Of a stretch of DNA of 64,000 nt, positions 36,215-46,850 are shown one piece after another. The stretch lies in NCBI GenBank assembly GCA_049841155.1, contig JASGHI010000003.1, positions 248,001 through 312,000 on the forward strand, given 5' to 3'. This DNA comes from ZC4RG30 sp049841155. Lineage in GTDB: Bacteria; Pseudomonadota; Gammaproteobacteria; Steroidobacterales; Steroidobacteraceae. Within the stretch, counting starts at the first letter, position 1. Every line of letters begins with the position of its first letter. A program made the translations under genes and the position numbers. Under the pieces are notes generated by a model. That model was not told the DNA's origin and made no database searches. It worked only from the letters and a program-made list of their open reading frames with translations.

Positions 36215-37413
36215 GCAACCTGCCGCGCAGGCATGTCTGGCTGCACGAGATGGGCGTGCTGTGCGCGCTGGGCAGTGGCGTGCCGGCGCTGCGCGCTGCG
36301 CTGGCCGCGCAGCGGCCAGCGCCTCTGTCCACTCAGTCGCCCTTCTGGCCCAGCGCCTTGCCGCAGGGCCTGGTGACGGAGCCATTGCCGTCACTCGAGC
36401 AGTGGCCGCTGGAATACCGGACGCGGTGCAATGCCATACTGCTCGCCTGTTTCCGGCAGATCGAAAACGCAGTGGCCACCGCTGTGGAGCGGTTTGGCGC
36501 CCATCGGGTGGCCATTGTGCTCGGAAGCAGCACCTCGGGCATCGGCGAGGCGCAGCGCGCCTTCATGCAGCCGCGAGCCGGGGAAGTCCTGCCGGAGGAT
36601 TTCTGCCTGGAACAGCAGGGTCTGGGTGGTCCCGCAGATTTCCTTGCCCGGGTGAGCGGCATCCGCGGCCCCTGTTATGCGATTTCGACGGCATGCACAT
36701 CGGCGCCGAAGGCCATGGCCAGTGGCGCCCGTCTGCTCGATGCCGGCCTGGCCGATGTGGTGGTTGCGGGGGGCGTGGATGCGCTCAACCGTCTCACGCT
36801 CGCCGGCTTTTCGGCACTGGAGTGCGTGAGCCGGAGGCCCTGCAATCCCATGAGCGTGAATCGCGACGGGATCAACATGGGCGAGGGGGCAGCGCTGTTC
36901 CTGATGTCGCGGGAGCCGGCGGATATTGCGCTGGCGGGCTGGGGAGAATCCTCGGACGCCCATCATTTCTCTGCGCCCGATCCCCGCGGCATCGGGGCGC
37001 TGCTGGCCATGCAATCGGCTCTGCAGCTTGCCGGCCTGCAGCCCGATGACATCGACTACATCAACCTGCATGGTACGGCGACCATACAGAACGACATGAT
37101 GGAGAGCCTGGCCGTGGCGCAGCTGTTCGGAGCCGGCGTACCCTGCAGTTCGACCAAGCCGCTGACCGGTCATACTCTGGGAGCGGCTGGCGCCATCGAG
37201 GCCGCCATCTGCTGGCAGGTGCTGCGCGATCATGCTTCCGGTCTGCTGCCTCCGCACTGGTGGGATGGGCAGGTTGATCCGGCGCTGTCGCCGTTGAGCC
37301 TGGTCGCGCCGGGAGCCCGGTCGGTGCAACCGCCGCGCCGAGTATTGAGCAACTCGTTTGCCTTCGGCGGCAGCAATGCGACCTTGATTCTGGAGAGGGT
37401 AGATGAGAGCTGA
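36211..37413 (+). CDS. Beta-ketoacyl synthase of the APE cluster (first)
   Basis: It has 400 residues. The active-site triad is intact: Cys162 in STACTSA, His287 in HGTAT and His321 in GHTLGAAG. The C-terminal SFAFGGSN is present. The N-terminal 70 residues are divergent. It carries out chain condensation, probably with one of the other ketosynthase-type subunits. The ATG overlaps the DUF3261 stop, and the 3' end overlaps the dehydratase by 11 bases. Confidence 0.9.
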   Translation: MSNLPRRHVWLHEMGVLCALGSGVPALRAALAAQRPAPLSTQSPFWPSALPQGLVTEPLPSLEQWPLEYRTRCNAILLACFRQIENAVATAVERFGAHRVAIVLGSSTSGIGEAQRAFMQPRAGEVLPEDFCLEQQGLGGPADFLARVSGIRGPCYAISTACTSAPKAMASGARLLDAGLADVVVAGGVDALNRLTLAGFSALECVSRRPCNPMSVNRDGINMGEGAALFLMSREPADIALAGWGESSDAHHFSAPDPRGIGALLAMQSALQLAGLQPDDIDYINLHGTATIQNDMMESLAVAQLFGAGVPCSSTKPLTGHTLGAAGAIEAAICWQVLRDHASGLLPPHWWDGQVDPALSPLSLVAPGARSVQPPRRVLSNSFAFGGSNATLILERVDES

Positions 37414-37864
37414 ACTGGATTTGCCCGCGGAGGAGCTCCTGCCACAGAAGGCGGGCATGTGCCTGCTTCGCAAAGTCATCGCGGCTGACGAGGAGAGTCT
37501 GGTGGCCACCGCGATATTCGAACCGGATAGCCTGTTCTGCCGTGATGGCCGCGTCGGCTCCTGGGTGAGCCTGGAATGCATGGCCCAGGCGGTGGCGGCG
37601 TGGGCGGGCTATCAGGGCCGCCGGCAGGGGGCTGCGCCGCGCATCGGGTTTCTGCTGGCGACCAGCCGGTTCGACTGCGGGCGACCCTGGCTGGAGTTGG
37701 GCCGCGAGCTGCGCATTGCAGTCCGCAAGGAAATACAAATGGAGGATGGCCTGGGTCAGTTCACGGCCCGGACGCTCGACGGGGATCAGGTGATTGCCTC
37801 CGCCGTATTGACGGTGTTCTCTCCGGAAGATCCTTCCGCCGTGATCGAGGCCGGCCGTGGCTGA
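37403..37864 (+). CDS. 3-hydroxyacyl-ACP dehydratase (ApeP type)
   Basis: It has 153 residues with a hot-dog fold. The LLPQKAGMCLLRKV start and the VSLECMAQAVAAWAGY helix match the small 3-hydroxyacyl-ACP dehydratases of APE clusters. It makes the double bond in each elongation round. A second dehydratase domain is fused to the ligase in this cluster. Confidence 0.82.
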   Translation: MRAELDLPAEELLPQKAGMCLLRKVIAADEESLVATAIFEPDSLFCRDGRVGSWVSLECMAQAVAAWAGYQGRRQGAAPRIGFLLATSRFDCGRPWLELGRELRIAVRKEIQMEDGLGQFTARTLDGDQVIASAVLTVFSPEDPSAVIEAGRG

Positions 37865-38588
37865 GCGCACGGTACTGGTCACGGGTTCCAGCCGCGGCAT
37901 CGGCCGCGCCATAGCCGAGCGCTGCGGCCGCGACGGCTATGATGTGGTCCTGCATTGCCGCCGCCGCGTCGAAGAGGTCGAAAAGGTTGCGCAGGAACTG
38001 CGCGGCCGCGGCGTCGCCGTGCGCGTGCTGGTGTTCGATATTGCGGATCGCGCGGCCGCCGCCGCCGCCCTGGAGCAGGATATCTCGGCGCATGGATGCT
38101 ACTACGGCGTCGTGTGCAATGCCGGCATTGCGCGGGATGTCACCTTCGCCGGCATGACCGGAAACGAATGGGACGAGGTCCTCAGAACGAATCTCGACGG
38201 CTTCTACAATGTCCTCAATCCTCTCATCATGCCTATGGTGCGGACCCGCAGGCCCGGGCGGATCGTGACCCTGGCATCGGTATCCGGGCTCGTCGGCAAC
38301 CGGGGACAAGTGAATTACAGTGCCTCCAAGGCCGGCATCATCGGTGCCACGCGCGCGCTGGCCATCGAGCTTGCGAGCCGCGGCATCACCGTCAACTGCG
38401 TGGCGCCGGGCCTGATCGACACGGAGATGGTGGACGAGCGCGTCAGGCAGGAGGCGCTGAAGATGATCCCGGCGCAGCGCGTCGGAACGGGTGACGAGGT
38501 GGCGGCTGCCGTGAGTTTCCTGCTCGGCGATGATTCTTCCTACATCACCCGTCAGGTGATATCTGTAAACGGCGGAATGACTCCTTGA
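37857..38588 (+). CDS. 3-oxoacyl-ACP reductase (FabG type) of the APE cluster
   Basis: It has 243 residues from a GTG overlapping the dehydratase by 8 bases. Short-chain dehydrogenase motifs: TGSSRGIG (10-17) for NADPH, the CNAG strand, Asn112, Ser141 and the catalytic YSASK with Tyr154 and Lys158. It reduces the beta-keto group during polyene elongation (ApeQ role). It is coupled to the next gene by TTGA. Confidence 0.92.
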   Translation: MAERTVLVTGSSRGIGRAIAERCGRDGYDVVLHCRRRVEEVEKVAQELRGRGVAVRVLVFDIADRAAAAAALEQDISAHGCYYGVVCNAGIARDVTFAGMTGNEWDEVLRTNLDGFYNVLNPLIMPMVRTRRPGRIVTLASVSGLVGNRGQVNYSASKAGIIGATRALAIELASRGITVNCVAPGLIDTEMVDERVRQEALKMIPAQRVGTGDEVAAAVSFLLGDDSSYITRQVISVNGGMTP

Positions 38589-39820
38589 AGCGCGTAGTGG
38601 TAACCGGATTCGGCGCGATCAGCCCTCTGGGGCATGACTGGAACACGGTCAGCGCGCGCCTGAAGGCAGGGCAGTCTGCCGTGCAGGTGATTCCCGAGTG
38701 GCGCCAGTTCAATGGGCTCAACACCGCGGTGGGGGCGCCGGCGGCTGATTTCGACCTGCCGCCGGAGCGTTATTCGCGCAAGCAGACCCGCAGCATGGGC
38801 CGTGTGGCGCTCATGGCGACGCGGGCCAGCGAGCTGGCGCTGAGCGACGCCGGGCTTGCCGGCGATCCGGTGGTGACCAGCGGAATGCTGGGAATAGCCT
38901 ATGGCTCCTCCACCGGCAGTCCCAGTGCGACCGCCGATTTCGGCACCATGCTGCTGCGCAAGTCGACGGAAGGAATCACGGCCAACTCGTATCTCAGGAT
39001 GATGTCGCACACGGCGGCTGTGAACATCGGCGTCTTCTTCGGAATCACCGGACGGATCGTTACCACCTCCAGCGCATGCACATCCGGCAGCCAGGGAATC
39101 GGCTATGCCTTCGAGATGATCCGCGCCGGCAAGCAGCAGGTGATGCTGGCCGGCGGCGCCGAGGAGCTGGATGTCACCGAGGCGGCGGTTTTCGACACCC
39201 TGTTCGCCACGACGGTGAAATACAACGACCGGCCGCGCGAGACTCCACGCCCGTTCGATATCGACCGGGACGGGCTGGTGCTCGGCGAAGGGGCCTGCAC
39301 GCTGGTCCTGGAAGAGCTGTCGCATGCGCTGGCCCGTGGCGCCCCGATCTACGCGGAACTGATCGGATACGGTACCAACAGCGATGGCACCCATGTCACG
39401 CAGCCCAGGGCGCAGACGATGGCAGCGGCCATGCGCCTGGCCATTGCCGATGCCGGCATCGGTGCGGAGCGCGTGGGCTACATCAATGCGCATGGCACTT
39501 CCACGCCGCAGGGGGATATCGCAGAGAGTCAGGCGACTTCCGAGGTGCTGGGCGGACAGGTGCCCATCAGTTCGCTCAAGAGCTACATGGGGCACACCAT
39601 GGGCGCCTGCGGTGCGCTGGAGGCGTGGATCAGCATCGAAATGATGCGTTCCGGCTGGTTTGCGCCGACGCTGAACCTGCGCCAGGTGGACCCGCAGTGC
39701 GCGCCGCTCGACTACATTATGGGGGGCGGGCGCGAGCTGCAGACGGACATCATCATGTCCAACAATTTCGCATTCGGCGGAATCAATACATCGCTGATTT
39801 TCAGGCGATGGTCTGAATGA
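38585..39820 (+). CDS. Beta-ketoacyl synthase of the APE cluster (second)
   Basis: It has 411 residues from a TTG overlapping the reductase stop. The triad is complete: Cys165 in SSACTSG, His303 in HGTST and His337 in GHTMGACG. It is a FabF-like condensing enzyme, probably the main elongation ketosynthase (ApeO-like) working with the chain-length factor at the head of the cluster. Its N-terminus VVVTGFGAISPLG is typical. Confidence 0.92.
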   Translation: MKRVVVTGFGAISPLGHDWNTVSARLKAGQSAVQVIPEWRQFNGLNTAVGAPAADFDLPPERYSRKQTRSMGRVALMATRASELALSDAGLAGDPVVTSGMLGIAYGSSTGSPSATADFGTMLLRKSTEGITANSYLRMMSHTAAVNIGVFFGITGRIVTTSSACTSGSQGIGYAFEMIRAGKQQVMLAGGAEELDVTEAAVFDTLFATTVKYNDRPRETPRPFDIDRDGLVLGEGACTLVLEELSHALARGAPIYAELIGYGTNSDGTHVTQPRAQTMAAAMRLAIADAGIGAERVGYINAHGTSTPQGDIAESQATSEVLGGQVPISSLKSYMGHTMGACGALEAWISIEMMRSGWFAPTLNLRQVDPQCAPLDYIMGGGRELQTDIIMSNNFAFGGINTSLIFRRWSE

Positions 39821-39843
39821 CCACATTCCTCGGAGAGATGTCC

Positions 39844-40281
39844 ATGAAAAAGATTGGTGTTGTGGCGGTGGGTCTGGTACTCGCATCCGGTGCTGCCGTG
39901 GCGCGCGACACGGTTCTGCACCTGCCGCTGGCCGAAGTCCTGGCCATGCCGGAAGCGGAGGGCAAGCTGGATGGATCGGTGAAATTCTATCTGGCCGGCG
40001 CGGCTCATCCGTCCGTGAAGAAGCAGCTCGGGGATGATGTCGCCAACAAGAAGACCAACGGCGTCGGCAAGTCCGATGAATACGGCTGCCGCTGGGCCGC
40101 TCTTTCTGCATTGCTGGCCTTCCAGGAATCGGCGAAGAAGCGCGGCGCTGATGCGGTGATCAATCTGGTCAGCTATTACAAGAAGCGCGAATTCAAGAGC
40201 AGCACCGAATACGAGTGCCATGCCGGTGGAGTGGTGGTTGGCGTAGCCCTGAAGGGCGAGTACGCCAGTCTTGGTCGCTAG
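39844..40281 (+). CDS. Small exported protein of unknown function in the APE operon
   Basis: It has 145 residues. GGAGAG lies 6 bases before the ATG at 39844; an ATG at 39817 overlapping the ketosynthase stop would add nine residues. A signal peptide ends near GAAVARD. The mature part (LPLAEVLAMPEAEGKLDG, SVKFYLAG) resembles a family of small exported proteins often mislabelled as an excinuclease subunit. Two Cys (YGCRW, YECHAG) may form a disulfide. There is no DNA-repair motif. The role in pigment synthesis is unknown. Confidence 0.7.
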   Translation: MKKIGVVAVGLVLASGAAVARDTVLHLPLAEVLAMPEAEGKLDGSVKFYLAGAAHPSVKKQLGDDVANKKTNGVGKSDEYGCRWAALSALLAFQESAKKRGADAVINLVSYYKKREFKSSTEYECHAGGVVVGVALKGEYASLGR

Positions 40282-40963
40282 ACAGGGCCGATTCCTGGCC
40301 CTGGCGAGTGATGATGTAGACGAGCTTCTGAGGCAGGCTCCGCCCCGCCCGGCATGGATGGGGCCGGCGGAACAACGCCGGTGCGGAACGTTGAGCCCGC
40401 GGCGCCAGCGGGAATTCACGGCGGGCCGCTGGTTGTTGCGCAAGCTGCTCGAGCGTGAAGGTGTCGTTGCGGCGGGGCGCCGCGTGGCCATTGGCGTCGA
40501 AGGGCCTCCGGTACTGGAAGGAGAGCCCGGTGTGCACCTCTCCATATCCCATCGGAACGGCCGCGTGCTGGTCGCCGCCGCAGATCACCGGGTGGGCGTG
40601 GACATCGAAGCCGTGCAGCCACGGGATGTGGCGCGGATGTCGGAGCAGGTGTGTGCTGATGACGAGCGGCAGCGCCTGGCGCGGATGAATGAGCGTGCTG
40701 CGCTGAGCAGCCTCCATGAGCTGTGGGTGCTGAAGGAAGCGGCCTACAAAGCGGGCCTCACGAAGCACCTGCCGCTGGAGTTTTCCCGCGTGAGGATGAT
40801 CCCGGCGGAGCTCGAGCCGGTCCAAGCGATCTCATGGCGCTGGGAGAACGGGTGGGTGGCGGCCTGTGCGGCGGCTCATCCGGATGGCTGTGATGTGCCC
40901 GCTCCTTGGGGCGATGACATTTGCGAATCGCGTTGGGTGATGAACCTCACAGCGGCGCCGTAA
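40271..40963 (+). CDS. 4'-phosphopantetheinyl transferase (Sfp type)
   Basis: It has 230 residues from a TTG start overlapping the previous gene by 11 bases. The GVDIE motif (Asp111, Glu113) and WVLKEAAYK (Lys155, Glu156) are the Mg/CoA-binding signatures. HLSISHRNG is the upstream His segment. It adds the phosphopantetheine arm to the two APE carrier proteins. A dedicated transferase in the same operon suggests the cluster is self-sufficient for carrier activation. Confidence 0.9.
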   Translation: MVARQGRFLALASDDVDELLRQAPPRPAWMGPAEQRRCGTLSPRRQREFTAGRWLLRKLLEREGVVAAGRRVAIGVEGPPVLEGEPGVHLSISHRNGRVLVAAADHRVGVDIEAVQPRDVARMSEQVCADDERQRLARMNERAALSSLHELWVLKEAAYKAGLTKHLPLEFSRVRMIPAELEPVQAISWRWENGWVAACAAAHPDGCDVPAPWGDDICESRWVMNLTAAP

Positions 40964-41089
40964 TATGTCATCACTTCTGTTCCTGCAACACAGGCATGCA
41001 TGACCGCCTCACGCCGGATGGTCTACACTCAAGCCGCCGGCAACAGCCGGCATCAGCGAAGAAGAATAAGTCCGGAGGGAATCGTTCAA

Positions 41090-41656
41090 ATGAAAGCATT
41101 CACTGGTCTTGTGGTCTGTGCATTGTTGTTTGGCTGCGCTGCCGATCCAGCCAAGCGCGCCGGCGTTGCCCAGGAAGAAGCCGTTCGACTGGCCTCTCCC
41201 AGTGAACCTTTGGCGAACTTCGGGAAATTCGAACTCCTTCCCATGACATTCGCGCCGGAAGTGATGGCGAAGCCCGAAAAAGTTGAAGCGGCAAGAGCAG
41301 TGGAGACCGCTGTGAGGGAGCAGCTGACGCCGCTGCTCGACGGGTGGCGCAGCAAGGCTGCCGCAGGCAACAGCCGCACCTTGTCGATTCAGCCGCGCAT
41401 GATGGCCGTCAAGATTACCAGTGGCGGAGCGCGCTTCTGGGCTGGCGCCATGGCGGGAGAGTCGCAGATCAACATGCAGCTGATCCTGACCGAGAAGGAA
41501 ACCGGCAAGCTGCTGGCCCAACCCAATGTGCAACGGACGGCAGGTGCCATGGCGGGGGCCTGGTCTATCGGCAAGAGTGACAAGAACCTGATGCTCTACA
41601 TCGCCGATATCACCCGCAAGTACCTCGAAGACTCATACAGGCCGGCTGCCCAGTAG
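41090..41656 (+). CDS. Small lipoprotein of unknown function
   Basis: It has 188 residues. A strong GGAGGGA ribosome site lies 9 bases before the ATG. A lipoprotein signal ends at LLFGC (Cys17). The mature protein has a mixed helix/strand pattern with FELLPMTFAPEV and a glycine-rich FWAGAMAGES region. I recognise no family with certainty. It lies 126 bases after the transferase, so it may have its own promoter. It is the last gene of the inserted block before lepA. Confidence 0.6.
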   Translation: MKAFTGLVVCALLFGCAADPAKRAGVAQEEAVRLASPSEPLANFGKFELLPMTFAPEVMAKPEKVEAARAVETAVREQLTPLLDGWRSKAAAGNSRTLSIQPRMMAVKITSGGARFWAGAMAGESQINMQLILTEKETGKLLAQPNVQRTAGAMAGAWSIGKSDKNLMLYIADITRKYLEDSYRPAAQ

Positions 41657-41873
41657 GTTTCTGTCTCAGGCGTTCGGTAGGTTCTGCATCGCTCCCTCTC
41701 AGGGGCGGGAAGGGCGTGTCCCGTTCCCATAGGGTATTATTGGCAAATCAGTACCTTGCTGCGCCGCACCCAGGTGGTACCGGGGTGTTCCCACGCGCGC
41801 GGCCTATTTGGTTTGAGGAGCAGTTTTGGGGCTGTGTACATGAACATGTGCATGGCCCAGAATCCGAGTTCAC

Positions 41874-43694
<1,821 letters not shown>

Positions 43695-43710
43695 GAGGCG
43701 GAGAAGTCAC

Positions 43711-44817
43711 GTGCTGAACCAGATCATCGACATCCTCGCCTGGCTGCTGCTCCCGGTGGGTGTGATCACCTTCGTGGACGACTGGCTGCTGCGGCCGCGC
43801 CGCCGCGCGGCGGCGCTGCCCCGCACGGTGGCCGATCCGGCGCTGCTGCGTGCGGCCTATGCGGTGCTGCCGGTGCTCGCCATCGCCGGTGCGATCAAGC
43901 TGCTGCGCTCCGAGCGGCTGGATTTCAGCCTGGTGCTGGTCATCATCTCGCTGGCCGGCGGCGCCATCTGGGCCATCGACCACTGGCTGCTGCGGCCTTG
44001 GCGCGCGCGCGCGGCCGCCGCGCACGGCCAGAATGCCGAAGCCATCGCTGAGCCCGGCATCGTCGACTATGCGCGCAGCATGGTGCCCGTCGTGGTGATC
44101 GTGCTGCTGCTGCGCTCCTTCCTGTTCGAGCCGTTCCGCATTCCCTCGGATTCGATGATGCCCACGCTGCAGGACGGCGATTTCATCCTGGTGAACAAGT
44201 TCGCCTATGGGCTGCGCCTGCCGGTGACGAACACCAAGATACTGTCGCTGGGCGAGCCGCAGCGCGGGGATGTGGTGGTGTTCCGTTATCCGCCGGATCC
44301 GGCCGTCAACTACATCAAGCGCCTGGTGGGGCTGCCCGGCGACCGGGTCGAGATCCATGATGACCGCATCACCGTCAATGGCGTGCCGGTGCCCACCGAG
44401 GCCACCGGGCGCTACAACGACGGCTGCTATTCGAACATGGTCCTTTCCCAGGAGCGGCTGGGCGAACATTTGCATCAGACGCTGTCCTGCCGCTCGCCCT
44501 TTGGCATCGTCGGACCGCCGCTGCCGGGCTGCAACCGCCAGCTGGACCGCGGCTATGTCTGCGACGACGCCCGGACGGCCACGCTGCCCGGCGATCTTGC
44601 GGACAGCGGCGACAACGACGAGTTCAAGGAAATGCAGATTCCCCCGGGACACTACCTGATGATCGGCGACAATCGCGACAACAGTGCCGACAGCCGGGTC
44701 TGGGGGCTGGTGCCGGAGGCCAATCTGGTCGGCAGTGCACGTCGTATCTGGTTCAATTGGGATCTGCAGCGCAGCGGCGGCCCCGACTGGAGCCGCATTG
44801 GCAAGCGCATCGAATAA
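43711..44817 (+). CDS. lepB: Signal peptidase I
   Basis: It has 368 residues from a GTG 16 bases after lepA. Three N-terminal hydrophobic segments are followed by the catalytic Ser148 in IPSDSMMPTL and Lys203 in YIKRLVGLPGD. The GDNRDNSADSR box is present. The protein is longer than the Pseudomonas enzyme because of an extra N-terminal membrane part and an insertion near residues 240-300 with four Cys. It cleaves signal peptides of exported proteins. Confidence 0.95.
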   Translation: MLNQIIDILAWLLLPVGVITFVDDWLLRPRRRAAALPRTVADPALLRAAYAVLPVLAIAGAIKLLRSERLDFSLVLVIISLAGGAIWAIDHWLLRPWRARAAAAHGQNAEAIAEPGIVDYARSMVPVVVIVLLLRSFLFEPFRIPSDSMMPTLQDGDFILVNKFAYGLRLPVTNTKILSLGEPQRGDVVVFRYPPDPAVNYIKRLVGLPGDRVEIHDDRITVNGVPVPTEATGRYNDGCYSNMVLSQERLGEHLHQTLSCRSPFGIVGPPLPGCNRQLDRGYVCDDARTATLPGDLADSGDNDEFKEMQIPPGHYLMIGDNRDNSADSRVWGLVPEANLVGSARRIWFNWDLQRSGGPDWSRIGKRIE

Positions 44818-44829
44818 GGGAGAAGCGGC

Positions 44830-45195
44830 ATGAGAAACACACAGAAGGGCATCACGTTCATAGGCTGGCTGGTGTTGCTGATTCCGGTGGCCATCGTCGG
44901 CTATGCGGCCATCCGTCTGACGCCGGTCTACCTGAACTACATGAAGGTGGCCAAGGCGCTGGACCGGATTGCCGGGGAAAATGCCGGCGAGCAGCAGATC
45001 AATGTGACGGCGGTGCGCAACGCGCTGGACAAGCAGTTCGACATCGACGCCATCAACTATCCGCCGACCAGCGCCATCGTGGTGCACAAGGAAGGCAACG
45101 AATGGGTGCTGCTGGCGGACTACGAGGACATGGTGCCGATGTTCGCGGGGATTTCGCTGGTGGTGAAATTCGACAAGCGCGCGGTCGTTCCATGA
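44830..45195 (+). CDS. DUF4845 membrane protein
   Basis: It has 121 residues. The N-terminus QKGITFIGWLVLLIPVAIVGY is a type-IV-pilin-like single transmembrane helix with a short basic start. The periplasmic part contains RLTPVYLNYMKV and VVKFDKR. DUF4845 genes are commonly found between lepB and rnc. The function is unknown. Confidence 0.8.
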   Translation: MRNTQKGITFIGWLVLLIPVAIVGYAAIRLTPVYLNYMKVAKALDRIAGENAGEQQINVTAVRNALDKQFDIDAINYPPTSAIVVHKEGNEWVLLADYEDMVPMFAGISLVVKFDKRAVVP

Positions 45196-45229
45196 GGCAT
45201 CGCCCGCGGCCCAAGGCCGGGTGAGGCCC

Positions 45230-45937
45230 ATGATCGCGGGCGATCACCTGCAGCAGTGGCTCGTGTCGGTGCTCGGCGCAGCGCCGCGGCAGCCGGCACT
45301 GTTCGAGATGGCGCTCACGCACCGCAGCGCCCATTCGCGGCACAACGAGCGGCTCGAGTTCCTGGGCGACGCCGTGCTGAACCTGGTCATCGCTGAAGAA
45401 CTGTACCGGCGTTTTCCGCAGGCGGATGAGGGCAGCCTCAGCCGGTTGCGCTCGCGTCTGGTGAGCGGGCCGCCGCTGGCGCAGATCGGCGCCGAGATCG
45501 GCATCGGCGCCATGCTGCGCCTGGGCAGCGGGGAGCTGAAGACCGGAGGTTTCCGGCGCGATTCCATCCTGGCCGATGCCACGGAGGCGCTGATCGGCGC
45601 CTGGTACCTGGATGCGGATCTGGATGCGGCACGCGACCTGGTGCTGCGCCTGTTCCAGTCGCGTATCGCCGCGCTGCAGCCGGATGCCGAACTCAAGGAT
45701 GCCAAGACCCGGCTGCAGGAGCTGTTGCAGGGGCGCGGCGAAGAGCTGCCCGCGTACGTGCTGGAATCCACCGAGGGCGAGCCGCATGCACAGACCTTCC
45801 GGGTGCGCTGCGAGGTGCGCGTGGCAGCGCGCGGCGGCCGCGCCGTGACGCAGGGCGCGGGCAGCAGCCGCCGCAGCGCCGAACAGCGGGCGGCGGAGGC
45901 CGCGCTGCGCCTGCTGGCCGGGGAGGTGGCCTCGTGA
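45230..45937 (+). CDS. rnc: Ribonuclease III
   Basis: It has 235 residues from the ATG at 45230; a GTG at 45221 would add three residues. The signature NERLEFLGDAVL carries the metal-binding acids, and DATEALIGAWYLD is the second acidic site. A double-stranded-RNA-binding domain covers about 155-230 (AKTRLQELLQGRG). It processes rRNA precursors and structured mRNAs. It overlaps era by GTGA. Confidence 0.96.
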   Translation: MIAGDHLQQWLVSVLGAAPRQPALFEMALTHRSAHSRHNERLEFLGDAVLNLVIAEELYRRFPQADEGSLSRLRSRLVSGPPLAQIGAEIGIGAMLRLGSGELKTGGFRRDSILADATEALIGAWYLDADLDAARDLVLRLFQSRIAALQPDAELKDAKTRLQELLQGRGEELPAYVLESTEGEPHAQTFRVRCEVRVAARGGRAVTQGAGSSRRSAEQRAAEAALRLLAGEVAS

Positions 45938-46848
45938 CTGCCGGGGAGCCGCTGCCCCCGGGGCCCGACTACCGCTGCGGTTTCGCCGCGCTCATCGGGC
46001 GGCCCAATGTGGGCAAGTCCACGCTGCTCAACGCGCTGACCGGCAGCAAGCTCTCCATCGTGACGCCGCGGCCGCAGACCACGCGGCACCGCGTGCTGGG
46101 CCTCGTGAACCTGCCCGAAGCGCAGATCGCCTTCGTCGACACGCCGGGCCTGCACCGCGAGGGCGGCCGCGCGCTGAACCGCGCCATGAACCGCACCGCG
46201 GCGGCGGCGGCGCTGGATGCCGATCTCATCGTCTATGTGGTCGAGGCGCTGCGTTTCGGCGAGGAAGACCGCATTGCATTGCAGCGCGCCACTGAAGCCA
46301 ACCGGCCGGTGATCGCCGTGGTAAACAAGATCGACCGCGTGCCGCAGCGCGAGCAGTTGCTGCCCTACATCGCCACGCTGGCGCAGCGGCATGATTTCGC
46401 CGCAGTGGTGCCAATGTCGGCGCAGGATCCGGCCGATGCCGTGCGCCTGCGCCAGATCATCGCGCAGCATCTGCCCCTGTCGCCGCCGTTGTTCCCGCCG
46501 GAGATGGTCACGGATCGCGGGGATGCCTTCCGCATCGCCGAGACTATCCGCGAGAAGCTGACGCTGGAGCTGAACGAGGAAGTGCCCTATGGCATCGCCG
46601 TGGAGATCGAATCCATGAGCGAGGACGAAGGGCAGCTGGTGGTCGCGGCCGTCATCTGGGTGGATCGCGCGGGGCAGAAGCCCATCGTGATCGGCAGCCG
46701 CGGCGAGCGCCTCAAGCGCATCGGTACGCAGGCGCGGCGCGAGCTCAATGAGCTGCTGGGGCGTCGGGTTCATCTGCAGCTGTGGGTGAAGGTGCGCGAG
46801 GACTGGGCCGACAGCGCCCAGGCGCTGCGCCAGCTGGGAATGGAGTAG
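45934..46848 (+). CDS. era: GTPase Era
   Basis: It has 304 residues from a GTG overlapping the rnc stop. G motifs: GRPNVGKST, DTPGLHREGG and NKID. The C-terminal KH domain has VIGSRGERLKRIG. It binds 16S rRNA and guides 30S maturation. The tight rnc-era-recO order is standard. Confidence 0.96.
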   Translation: MTAGEPLPPGPDYRCGFAALIGRPNVGKSTLLNALTGSKLSIVTPRPQTTRHRVLGLVNLPEAQIAFVDTPGLHREGGRALNRAMNRTAAAAALDADLIVYVVEALRFGEEDRIALQRATEANRPVIAVVNKIDRVPQREQLLPYIATLAQRHDFAAVVPMSAQDPADAVRLRQIIAQHLPLSPPLFPPEMVTDRGDAFRIAETIREKLTLELNEEVPYGIAVEIESMSEDEGQLVVAAVIWVDRAGQKPIVIGSRGERLKRIGTQARRELNELLGRRVHLQLWVKVREDWADSAQALRQLGME

Positions 46849-46850
46849 CG

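Noticed and set aside
39844..40281. Excinuclease subunit
   Set aside because: The likely database label does not fit: the protein is 145 residues, has a signal peptide and lacks ATPase or zinc motifs.
41735..41740. TATTAT as a -10 element for lepA
   Set aside because: There is no acceptable -35 at 16-18 bases upstream, so I did not list a promoter.
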